Position numbers and translations under genes: made by a program | In this document: one piece after another, positions 24,822 through 37,885 of the stretch | Layout of the letters: the number at the start of each line of letters is the position of its first letter | Position numbering within the stretch: position 1 is the first letter of the stretch | Assembly: GCF_009602425.1 (NCBI RefSeq) | Contig: NW_022260168.1 | Coordinates: forward strand, 167,576 to 231,575 | Origin: Actinia tenebrosa | Lineage: Eukaryota > Cnidaria > Anthozoa > Actiniaria > Actiniidae | Direction of reading: 5' to 3' | Length of the DNA stretch: 64,000 bases | The notes under the pieces: generated by a model | Told to the model about the DNA's origin: nothing | Database searches by the model: none | The model's input: the letters and a program-made list of their open reading frames with translations, nothing else

Positions 24822-27150
24822 ACCACAGCAGATTTCATATCAGTTGGAAAACTGTCACTCTGAAATGGTGTCCTGATCCAGGGAATGTGATTGGATGGCG
24901 CACGTTTTTGTTGCATTTTGATTGGCTCAGTGCGTAAACCATTTGAAAGTCATTGGATGGCGCACTTTTTGTCTTATTTTAATTGGTTGAAGGCTTGAAG
25001 GCGGAAACCATTTGAGAGTCATTGAATGGCACGCTTTTTGTTGCATTTTGATTGGCTCAATTGCTTTTGATAAGTCTCCTAATGGCACGTATTTTAATTG
25101 GTTGAGTGTAGAAGCCCTTCGAGAGTCATTGGATGGCGCACATTTCGTCGCCGGAACCATTTTAGAGTCACGGTACAATTTCCATCTACACCACGAAATC
25201 TGTTTTTTTGTGGCAGATTCTGCTAACAAAATTATCAGCGTATACTTCCTGTCTTATCACTAAAGGCGACTATGATATTCTTTAATGAACTCAGTTCGTT
25301 GAGTTTGTTTTCATTCACTTTAGAGGTTTTTCATCGTTACTCAAATTTAGCGGATTAAAGTAGCAAATATCATAGTGATAGAATAGTTTGCAAATAATAA
25401 CGGGCGTTTTCTCGAAGTATTCGTTGTGACTTTTGATGAAAACTGGGAAGTGTTAGTCGTAGAAAATTCGGAAATGTAAAAGTTTTAACTTTACTACTTA
25501 AACTAGTAGTAGAGTGAAGGCATTTAACCCGTGAAATAAAAGTTATTAGTCAAAATAAAACAATGGAAATAAGGTCCGACTAAAGTGTGTTAGTCTAATA
25601 TCTATTGCACGGGTTTAATGACTTCGTTCTAACTAAATTTTTAAAACTTAGTTAAAGTAGTGGTCAAATTAGATAAATCTTTAACCAGTTGTGTTTGGTG
25701 AAGAGGTAGCTGGACCACAAGCACAGTAAGGGTTTGGAATTATTCCTTACAGCTCTGACTTTTCTATTTATTAAGATGTGGTTGAATGACGCAGTTAAGT
25801 TTTTGAACATTCACTTTACATCTAAGTTTAAGAATTTCATCGGATTTTACCTCTATCTCCGTCTATCTGGAGAATGCCGGTATCCAGTTTCACTAAACCT
25901 GTGAATCGTACGGCAATTTTAAAACGGTTATCTTGAAAATACTGAATATTGTTACTGAATAATACTAAATTTAAGGAAAAGCAAAGAAAAGAGTATCAGT
26001 TTTCATAGCTTATTGGATACGTTATACTATTTTTTTAACCTGGCATTTTAGCTTTAGAATCGTACCTTTCCTGGAAGCATTCAGTATTCGTGAAACAATC
26101 TTTTGGAAATTGCTACATATTACTCAGTAGTACACCCTTTTATAACTGCACGACCATATCAGCCTAAAGACGTCTTAGTTTTTCGCCCGTTGAAAAATAA
26201 CTACAAACTCTTTGTTTGACTAAAGCCAGAAACTTATATTTCTGGAATTTTTGCTGGTTGTCTTGGTCGTGTGATTATGAAGGTGGAAATAGCTGCTTTC
26301 AGTCTTTTCGACTCTTGCGTTTCATTAGCACCGGTTTACCGATATAACTGCTCTCTCAAGAGGCCATGAATTAGTGTCACTTTTTTGTTGAAATTTATTA
26401 ACCACAATGAGATAAAGATCGATAAGATGTGTTCAACTTAGTAAAACTGAAGTTGGGAATTAATATAATAGTGTAATACTCTTGTAAAACTTAGTTACAA
26501 TTACGATATTTTGAGTTGCATAGTTGAGTACTCTGAAATATTGTCGGGTGCTGGGGCGACTTGATTTAACCTGTCAAATCTAAAAAACGAGTCCTCGTGA
26601 TAGATAGCTAAAAGACGAGTAGCCGTGTCCTCCTTTACATAACTACGTGTTATAATTGGATGGAACCGAGAAAAACGAGAAACCATTTCAATGTCAAACT
26701 TTCTGTCAACTGTTCTACCGTCGAATGCTACACAGGTTACATCTAGTCGCTCTTTTTTATGCATCTATTTAAATTTGACCAGCCACAAACGATTAATAAA
26801 GGCTGTAAATTATTCATATAGAATTAGGATAAATTTTAGACAAAATTAGTTTATTAGTAAAACAAAATAGCAAAAAAAAAAAAAACCAACGTAAAAAACG
26901 TTTGTGGTAGACTAAATCTCGTTTTACTCGCGTTGGGGAAAGACGAAAAAATTAAATAAGAACAGTCCCCTGTTTTAGAGTACGAATTTGATAAAACTTT
27001 AAAACTCCTTGCCACAGAAGTTTAATGTTTTCTATTAGATGTATTCATTTCTGTGGTATATTTTGTACAGTGTTCGAGATGGGTGTTGTGGTTATGATAT
27101 TCTCAAATAAAACGTTTTGCAAATGTTGTAATTATTCTTTTTGGATCCAG

Positions 27151-27296
27151 AATAGACCTTTCCCGAATTCGCTTGGATGACCACAAAACAATGGTTTAAA
27201 GTCGAGACTGAACTCGATTCTTTTATTCATCAAGTTCAACCTCAACTTCAAACCATTGTTTCGTGATCAGTCAAGTGAATTCAGGAAAGGTCTATT
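27151..27296. mobile_element. Small foldback MITE with AATAGACC ends
   Basis: The left arm AATAGACCTTTCCCGAATTC and right arm GAATTCAGGAAAGGTCTATT are inverted. Arms extend about 50 bp (ACAATGGTTT and AAACCATTGT inside). Ends resemble those at 23354, 33018 and 58679, but the interior differs. Confidence 0.75.
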
Positions 27297-27735
27297 GCTA
27301 CAAGTTTTACAACCATTCTCAATCACATGCGCACTGTCACAACAAAGAAGGTTTCGGTGGACAAAAACACAAAGCTATAAGGGCACGTGTTATCAAAACC
27401 TTTGCAACAGAAGCAATTGCTAGAGCAGTGCGTGATTGAGAATGGCTGCGAAAGAAGTGCAACCAATCTTTCAAGCAAACACTGCTCCCTTTTGCCAGAA
27501 CCGACATTGTCTTGGGGGAGTGGGGTCGTTGTAAGAGAACTTACTGTGTTAAATCAAAATATCCTTACGAACTCCAAAACTCTTAACCATTTTGTCTAAG
27601 ATTGATGCATCTAGTGAAACAATATTTGTGGGATGTTCATACATTACATTATTGCACTGGTAGAAAGCAATGATGGAGGTACAGGTATTTAACACATTTG
27701 CAAAAAGGATTCTCCCTTACAGAATTAAGAATGTG

Positions 27736-27856
27736 CAGTTCCAGAAATTATCCACCTTCCCCCCCTCCCCACTGGAGGAATTTTTTTAAAGACCCCCCTC
27801 CCCCACACCCAAAAATTTCAAATTCCTCTGTGGGGGGTATGGATAATTTCTTGACC
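27736..27856. mobile_element. Foldback element of the CAGAAATTATCCA family
   Basis: CCAGAAATTATCCACCTTCC pairs with GGTATGGATAATTTCTTG, enclosing C-rich and AATTCC sequence. The same design recurs at 57672-57838 and 62255-62355. Confidence 0.6.
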
Positions 27857-28131
27857 TACACAATACACCAACCAACATTTATAATAATGTAAATTTATTT
27901 CACATTTTTAAAACATTTGTAATATTCCAATTCAAAATAAAATACAAGCATTAACAGCCAACTGCATGATTTACAGACTGAGAAAATAGTTGATAATTTG
28001 TTACATATCATGTTTGTTGTTGATGGTAACATGACTGATAATGATGCTAAAGATCTGAATAGTAGACTAGTGGATGTTTTACAACATGTATTAATGACTG
28101 TTATAATTGAGATGTAATAATGGCTGGCTGT

Positions 28132-30427
<2,296 letters not shown>

Positions 30428-30940
30428 TTTCACTGACGTGTTCTTTAGATTCACAAAGAGAAAAAGATCGAGTGACGTCACTCAGATACCCAGCATGCTT
30501 CACGACAAATCAATATATCTTTACCAGTTTTTTTCGTCCTTTCAGACCACAGGAAACCCAGCAAATTTGAAAAATATCGTTTCTTTGTTATTCTCTTTTC
30601 TTTTTCTCTTCTTGTTGAAGTTTTTTCAGGCCTTTTTTTTCTCGTGATAGCTATATCTCTCGATTAGGTGTCTTACCATTTAGTCTCCTTCTTTTTCTCA
30701 GCTTCTTATTCTCTTTCTGAGTTTTCGTTCTCTGTTTCATTTTAGATACCCTGGGCCGAGAGGGTTTTTGAAAATTCTCTGCTTGCAGGGAACATTTTAA
30801 AGGGTTTCTTTTAATTTTTTGGCAGATACTTCTCTCTAGAGTCGAACAAATATGTTTTTGTTTGTGTTGTTCTTTCACACATCTTAACTTTGATTTTTGA
30901 TATGCTTCGTCTATTTCTGTTTCCGTTTTTCGTTTTGTGC

Positions 30941-30997
<57 letters not shown>

Positions 30998-31682
30998 TGT
31001 TTCATTATCGTTTGTCCGCTTGCTTGTTTATTTTTTCGTTCTCATTTATTTGTTGCTTCCTTCTCATTTGGATACCGTTTTCATTCACTCTTATCTAAAG
31101 CCCTTATGTCACTATGTCATTACATATTATCATATATATTGTTGATGTCACAGTACGAAGAACTGTGATACTCCACCTCCATAAATGGCTATGTGAGGGC
31201 ACCCCCCCCCCGGGCCCCCCCCCCCCCCCCCTTCACCGCCTATGGCTATTTACAATACTCTTTTCTTCACGTGTTTCCTGTTTCCCTACAAAAATATGTG
31301 CTCATAAATTGATATGAGAAAAATATAGGAAAGCCTGAACGAATCATACCGTACCAGGATCACATTTCCGTTGTTTCTGGCTAATTTTTTCTTCCATTAT
31401 TTTTTATTGCATTTCAATAAGTATTCTCATTTTTAATCGTTAATATTAACAATGAGTTTCCTGCCCAATTAAAGTCTCGTATATTCAAATAGACTCCCAA
31501 AAAAGCAAAACAAGCTACGTCAAAGCTGGAATCCTTCGAACAATGCTATGCAAAGTCAAGCACGGTTTTACGCGTTACGTCACGCCAANACAGTGGGAGT
31601 CAACCAAGCTTGCCTTTGAGTATAACTCATATACGAGTGACAAGCTAACTAAAGACCTCTGCAGACTTTATTCAACTCGATA
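30428..31682. promoter_or_regulatory. Shared upstream region of SEC61B and CAP-N
   Basis: A 1.26-kb interval between divergent start codons. It contains an (ATT)n microsatellite (about 30945-30995) and a G/C homopolymer-rich patch (31200-31232). No convincing TATA box or coding exon was identified. A bidirectional promoter is an inference from arrangement only. Confidence 0.4.
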
Positions 31683-34600
31683 ATGGCTTCAGGTAAGTCT
31701 TTCGCTCTGAGAAAATAGTTATCCTCTTAAAATTATGAAGTTCTTGCAAAAAACTAGTTTAATATAGAAACATTTTTTTATTTTTTATTTTCAAAGCAAG
31801 CGTTCAAGGCTATGATGAAGTAAGTAATCCCGGTCAGTGTCGTATCGACCTTGAAGTATTTTTCACTGCTAAATGTTTTACTGCGTTTTTATAATAATTT
31901 CAGGTTTTGAAAGGGCAGTTTGCAGTTTATAAAAAGATTTCGGAGCAGATAGGCGGCGATGTGAAGGAACAGGTATTCTTAAATGTCTTGGAATACTATC
32001 TTAAAAAATTCCCACGAAATGAAGCGAAACGATTATAAATTCATAAATCATTGAAAGTTTTTCTCTAAGAATTTCCAAACGTTTGTGAAATGTTTTTTCC
32101 TTATAAATATCAAGTTATTTTTGCAAAATCGTGAGTTAAACTAACTGAAATGAGGAAAGCTTTTAACAAGTTTAAGAGTTTAAAAATTTATGAATTTTTT
32201 TGGGTGTGCGTGCGTGTGTGTTGTTTAGAAACTTTGCTCAACTCAGCGAGAACGATCTAGAACTCAACATCAAAGAATAAATTAGTCTTAAAATTCTTTT
32301 ACAATTTATCTATAGAATTGAAGAAATTATACGTGCAATAGTTTATCTTGAAAATAGTTCAAATTTATTCATCAACGACTGCAGTAACAAATGTTATGCA
32401 TTTCGCTTTGGCATTGTTAGTTTAAGTCCCTATTCCAATTCCTCAGCTGTTACACGTACACGGAAGCTCTCAGTAGTGTGTGAAATTTTTGGCAAAATTT
32501 TTTTAGTCCTCTATGCAGATAAAATCGTCTCAAAACTCATCAGAAATTAAGATCTTCGATTGACACAGATGTTCAAAGTCACCGAGCTACTATACTTTCA
32601 TCTTCTAGTCATTGAAGATGATTTCGTATATGTTTCTATCACTTATAGTTCACGTACTATCACTTATTGATTCAACTATTTCAAATTTTTCCGCTAGTCT
32701 TAAAAAAAACTTTAACAACTTTATTAAAAGTATTCATATTTTTTTATAATTTTGGGATTGAAAACGGCGTGACAGTCATTTATAACAGACAGAACTCTTT
32801 ATGTAAATTGCATTCAATTCACTGTCATTAATTAATCATGTTTAGAGTGACCTTGTGAAGCAGGCGTTAGACGCGGAGAGGGCCTTCCTTGTGACAGCCG
32901 CTGGTCGAGCGAAACCTTCTCAGGTAATATCACAGGCAACCCACTCCAAAAGAATATTTATCTTCGGAATTGCTTGAGTAACCACGAAACAATGGCCTCA
33001 TGTGAAGGTTGGCGATAAATAGACCCTTTTCGAGTTCCAAATCACCGAGGCTAAGCCTCGAGCTTGTACAGAACATTCACGTTTTCTAGTCAAGGTCCGT
33101 CAAGTTTCAAACGCCGTGTTCGTATTTGTTGAGCTTGTGCATTCTTTACTTTACCGTTGGTATTTGCGAGTAATTAGACACTGATACGAGGCTTAGCCTG
33201 AGCAAACGAGTCTGTGATCAAGAAACACAGCGGTAATTTGGAACTCGAAAAGGGTCTATTGATCAAAGACAGCAAATGTATGATCACATCAAGTCTAACC
33301 TCGATTTTAAACCATATAATGTATAGTACAAAAATATGACTTAATCCACCCTTCTTAAAATTGTCTTGAATGCGAGGCTAACATGGAAATACAAAAGAAA
33401 TGCCACAAATTCCATCGCTCGCATCCAATGAATACACTACTTATCACGTGGGGAAAATTACTATCCATCAGATTGCTAGCTATAGGCTAAAAATAAATAG
33501 CGCGCTGATTGGTTAAAGGCTGTGACATCGTCTTTGTAAGAAGCTGAATGCTTTTTTCGGCGGCTTGATTCAATGAATTTTAGCTGGTTGAATTCTGTTT
33601 TTATATAAGGATTATTAAGATTTACGGATATTTATTGAGAGTTGCACTCCCCTGGTATTTTCCCCTGGAATCATATAATACATTTTTACCTGTTTGCATC
33701 ATCGATGTATGCGTTACAATCGTGTTTCTACTAACACTATGGCTACTCATTCCCTGATTTAGTGATTTATTGATTGTTTCATTGTCTACCTTTCATTGAT
33801 CACAGGATGAGTTGACTAAAATGTTAGAAGAAACATCGAAGAAGATGAATGCTGTTGAGGTACGACTTTTACGCACTAGTCCCCCGACCCCCGACCCCCG
33901 GGACAGGGAGGGGAACGTGACGCGACCGGGGATTGATCGTAGCGCATATACAGCATGAAAGCATGAATTTTGAACAACAACATTTATAATTTGTTAATGA
34001 AAATATTTCCCCGAGGAACGGGGGAAATGCTAAATTTGGATTGTGTTACGCGGCCACCAAAAAGTTCAGGCATTGTTCGCGAATTTCCGTACAAATGTTC
34101 TCACTTTCAATGAGCTATGTATTTGGTTTGTTTAGTTAGTTCTCTAAATACAATTCTATTCATCATTTTTCTAGCTTGATTGAAGCTTTTCTTACGGCTG
34201 TTAAGAGATCCCTAACTAAAGGAATCTACCTAAATTTTCTCTTTAAAGTCAGTGAATTTGTATGGAAATCCGAGAACAATTTGTCCAAACTTTTTGGTGA
34301 CCGTAACACAATTCAAGCTAGCACCGAAAAGGTGAATTGGCTAGTGCGTTATATAGTCCCGAAACCCCTTGGTTACCGTTACCATGGTTTATAATGTATC
34401 AGAATATATGTCTCCAACATTTGGAATGAACTAATAGTCCCTTTTACAGTTCCCTGCGCCATCTTGAAAGGTGGCCGTGTCTTTGCATCGAAGCTAGACG
34501 AACGGTGAGCTTACAATGATAGAGATACGTGAATATTTGTCCAAGGTGTTAAAAGGGTCTCTACCATTGCAAGCTCAAGATAGCGCAGGGAACTGTGAAA

Positions 34601-35718
34601 GGAAGTATTCTCCAACGTTTTACGAGGCCGCCTCGCCACCTAAGATTCAAAACCACGCATGACGCAGAATCCAAGATGGCCCCCGCGTGACAAGATTGAA
34701 ATCTTTTTTTACAGGAGTTTCGCAACAAAAACCGCGGCAGTAAGCAATTCAACCACTTGTCAAGCGTCAGTGAGGGGATTGGAGCTCTTGGATGGGTCGT
34801 TGCAGTAAGTAGATTTACTTCCATTTCTATGTGTGAAGTCGAATATAAAGCGCGCAAGTTTTGTTGCAGTGCGCAATTTGAGAATCAAGGATGGTGTGGT
34901 AGTGTACTTCCCACTCACCTCTGAGATCTCGAGTTCAACGAAAATCACATATGAATTGAATTGTGCAGTGGTTCCATGTTGACTGAACTAACCCAGCGAT
35001 GAAATAAATCGCAAACCACCAGTGCTTCTTTACTTTGAATTGAGAGAAGGATTAGATTATATCATCTTTTTTAACAAGGCCAAATACAATCTTTAGCCTC
35101 TTTAAACTTTTATCAAGACCCCGAAAACCTGTGGGCTGATGAAAGCCAGGGCACGGCTAGCTCACTTATCGAATTTGAATTAGCCTGTTAGGTTTTGAGG
35201 AAGGAGCAAAACAGGAGAAGCTGGATTAAAACCAATCGAATAAAGGGAGAGAATTTAAAAAATCATACTCAGATGCGAGAACGAATCCAGGAATCTTAGA
35301 CTTCGTGTAGAGACGCATTTTTGGTGCTGGCGGGGGAAGAGGGGACCCAGGTCTCCTCCTCCACAGGCCCCCAGCCCACCCCTTTCCCTCTCCCCCAAGT
35401 TGGGCCAAAACGCAGCTAAGGAATCAAACTATAGTTTTCAAATGTCAGGGGCGAGTGCAATACCGCGCTACACCGCCAGTGATCCCCATTTTTAATTCCA
35501 AATGAACCCATTTTCAGCTACAATTCGGAGTAGTTTCAGATTTGATTTTTTCTCGTGTATTTTCTTCTTTCAGCCCATGAAACCCGATGCCTTCGTCAAG
35601 GAGAAAATAAATGCAGCGGAGTTCTACACAAACCGAGTCTTGAAGGATTTTAAAGACCAGTAAGATTTACTTTATCTTAACATTGAATCTTGGCTACTCG
35701 ACACTTTTGATGATGATG

Positions 35719-35755
<37 letters not shown>

Positions 35756-36936
35756 TATNATTATTAATAATAATAATTACAAATTTTAGAAATATTATAT
35801 TATTTAAATATTATTTCTAAAGTATTTCTTATGTTCTGCATTTACTAAATGAACTGATGTATATCGTCAATAATTGTTAAATTTGTAAATATTTTATTGT
35901 AGAGCATATCTAATTGTAAATAGTTTGAACACTCATAGGTTACGTTTACACGCCCTATGAGTGTCTTTGCCTCGCATCCAGATGTTTAATAAACTGCATA
36001 ATAATAATGATAAGAAGAAGAAGAATATTAATAATGATGATGATGATGATGATGATATTTATTTAGACAGTATATTGATATTACAGCTCTGCTGATGTGG
36101 TCATCGATTATGGTTGAAATGATATATATTATACATTTTTAGTATAAATACACAGGTTAATATTGAAAATCTCGCGCGCTGATTGGTCGAAAAACTCAAT
36201 AATCCAAAATGGCGGCCAGCCGCTTTGTTGCTGTTACCGGGAAAAAATGTCTTTTATCTTCTTTTTTCTTTCTTTTTTTCAAAGAATCACCTGTGTATTT
36301 ATACTAAAACGATTATTTGCCTCAGCCTCAGTGAATATCGGGAATAATAATCTCAACTTCGTTTCGGTTATCATTCCCAGATATTCACTGAGCCTGAGGC
36401 GTTGTTAAATATTATTATACTGCATACTGGATAGTGCATTCCAAGAACGAAGTGCATTGGGGGTCATAGTGACATTGTCTAACTTTCTAAACTACTAACT
36501 TGTCTTACTAACTACATGTAGAGAGTTAATTCCTGTATGTTTACTTTTTATTTCAAATTAACGAGACTCACAATGCCCTTTGGTCTTGGAATACACTATT
36601 CAGTATGCAGTATTCAGTATTCAACCTTTTTTGAAATAGCTGTATAAATATTTATATAAGGAACATATTATTTCATTCTAGATAGATAGGGCATGTTTCA
36701 TGTCGATGCGGTTCAGGTGTTCGATGGTTGAAGCAGGACGGCTCTTTCATGCCAGAACGGGAATGCGGAATCATTAGAAATTCGAAACACCGAAAGCACT
36801 GAAAACTAATAGTAATAATATTTTTTCTAGGGATGCCAAGCATGCCGATTGGGTGAAGGCATTTCTTGGTGCATTGAAAGAATTAGAAGCGTACACAAAG
36901 AAACATCACAGTGCAGCTCTGACCTGGGGAAAGTAG
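31683..36936 (+). CDS. Stand-alone CAP N-terminal (helical folded) domain protein
   Basis: Eight coding exons: 31683-31692, 31797-31819, 31904-31972, 32846-32923, 33806-33859, 34715-34804, 35574-35659, 36831-36936, with GT/AG sites and consistent phases, giving 171 residues. The sequence aligns along its whole length with the helical folded domain of cyclase-associated protein (human CAP1 roughly residues 45-220): [103 protein letters not shown]. It lacks the N-terminal coiled coil that oligomerises CAP, the proline-rich/WH2 linker and the C-terminal beta-helix that recharges ADP-actin. The stop (TAG 36934-36936) is followed by a 3'UTR intron (donor 36954, acceptor 37510-37511) and a terminal exon with AATAAA at 37632. 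In full-length CAP this domain binds cofilin-actin and helps sever filaments; that role here is inferred. Confidence 0.88.
33018..33260. mobile_element. AATAGACC foldback MITE in CAP-N intron 4
   Basis: The left end AATAGACCCTTTTCGAGTTC and right end GAACTCGAAAAGGGTCTATT are inverted. Inner arms include CACCGAGGCTAAGCCTCG and GATACGAGGCTTAGCCTGAG. The interior shares CATTCTTTACTTTACCGTTG with the copy in FAH at 58679-58948. Confidence 0.85.
34435..34607. mobile_element. TAGTCCC foldback MITE in CAP-N intron 5
   Basis: It begins TAGTCCCTTTTACAGTTCCC and ends GGGAACTGTGAAAGGAAGTA. The right half is partly deleted relative to the near-perfect palindrome at 57997-58215, with which it shares GCGCCATCTTGAAAGGTGGC and CTTTGCATCGAAGC. 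Confidence 0.8.
35130..35490 (-). mobile_element. SINE-like copy ending in a 58-bp-family unit
   Basis: On the minus strand a tRNA-like head (GGTGTAGCGCGGTATTGCAC, B-box-like AGTTTGATTCC, about 35490-35420) is followed by a G/C-rich insert. A core with TTTTGCTCCTTCCTCAAAAC comes next, and finally the 58-bp unit containing GAGCTAGCCGTGCCCTGGC. Intronic in CAP-N. Confidence 0.5.
35700..36060. repeat. (GAT/ATT)n microsatellites in CAP-N intron 7
   Basis: Positions 35709-35780 are a GATGATAATAATATTATTATT-type tract with one n, and 36000-36060 a GAAGAAG/GATGATGAT tract. No gene content. Confidence 0.85.
36137..36610. mobile_element. Cluster of three foldback elements in CAP-N intron 7
   Basis: (a) TTTTTAGTATAAATACACAGG at 36137 is inverted at 36289-36309. 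(b) GCCTCAGCCTCAGTGAATAT at 36319 is inverted at about 36378-36400 as ATATTCACTGAGCCTGAGGC. (c) ACTGCATACTGGATAGTGCA at about 36419 is inverted as ACACTATTCAGTATGCAGTA near 36591-36610, with arms over 40 bp. A CTGATTGGTCGAAAA word inside (a) recurs inverted near 40196. Confidence 0.65.
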
Positions 36937-37631
36937 ATAATCTACCAACTGAGGTAAATATTCTTGGTATAACACGAAATCCCTTTCGGTAGCTTTTTTG
37001 TTTTGCCAATTTTAACTAGTGTCTTGGTATTCTCAAAGGAGTTTTAACATTTGAATGTAAAAAGAGATTTTGAAAAGGATATTGTGGTGGTTGCATGAAA
37101 TCCATTGTATATATTCCACGGTTTCTTCACAAGAGTCATTGCGGCCCGCTAAGTATTTTCAATGGTGTACGATCTAGGATAAAACAGTTACATAAAGTGC
37201 TTTCCCGTGGCACACCATGGAATATTCTATGCTATATCCATATCACATGCTTTTAATTCGACCCGGGTTGAGCTGCGCCAATGGTGCACACTGCGGTGGT
37301 GATTAGCGATAAGAATTCTTTTTTCATTCGATTTTTNCCCAAATTTCCCAATCAAACAAAAGAAGGTGAGAAATTCGGATTAAAATCGCATGCGCACTGA
37401 AAACGATTCATAAATTATGAACTGGATTATTTAACTCTAATATTAAGGAAGTCAATAATGAATATGTATATATATATATATATATTTTTCCATTTCATTC
37501 TCGTTTCACAGGTCCTAGAGAAAACAACGAATGAATGCTTCCAAGCCAGTACAGTATTTCATCTTCTCTTCTAGTTTTAGCATGTTGGAATTTAGCCATT
37601 ACTTTCGTACCTGAAAGGCTGTTCAATTTCA

Positions 37632-37637
37632 AATAAA
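37632..37637 (+). terminator. Polyadenylation signal of the CAP-N gene
   Basis: AATAAA in the second 3'UTR exon (which starts at 37512 after a TTTCACAG acceptor). It supports transcription ending here rather than continuing into a CAP C-terminal half. Confidence 0.65.
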
Positions 37638-37735
37638 TGTAGAAAATATGAATAACTTATGTCTCATTTCTTCTTTGTCCATAAAGATTGTTGAATACAC
37701 AGTGTATATACTGTTTGATCCATGCTTTTTCACAA

Positions 37736-37885
37736 TAGACCTCTTTACCTCGGGCGTAATGTTTCCCTATTTTAGACCACGTGTCATTTTCTGTTTTTAA
37801 CGGTTATGCATGAGAAGACACACGAAGAGAATGAAACGGAGTCTGAAATGACACAAAATTACGTCTAAAGTAAACTATAAGAGTT
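37736..37885. mobile_element. AATAGACCTC foldback MITE copy
   Basis: AATAGACCTCTTTACCTCGG and CACGTGTCATTTTCTG match the copy at 23354-23639. The right end (TCTAAAGTAAACTATAAGAG) is more decayed. Confidence 0.6.

Larger units (their letters stand above)
24822..28131. other. Region between BAHD1 and SEC61B 3' ends
   Basis: Positions 24880-25160 hold imperfect tandem repeats of about 60-110 bp with GATTGGATGGCGCAC and TTTTAATTGGTTGA words, probably in the BAHD1 3'UTR. AATAAA signals on the plus strand occur at 25535-25540 and about 27107. A TTTATT at 27896-27901 is a polyadenylation signal for the opposite-strand SEC61B. Otherwise only the foldback elements listed separately were seen. Confidence 0.55.

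Noticed and set aside
26501-26764. 87-residue minus-strand frame
   Set aside because: No domain resemblance and no flanking exons found; likely chance.
31114-31317. Proline-rich frame near CAP-N that could look like a CAP linker
   Set aside because: It comes from a C homopolymer patch upstream of the CAP-N start codon, in the wrong place for a linker.
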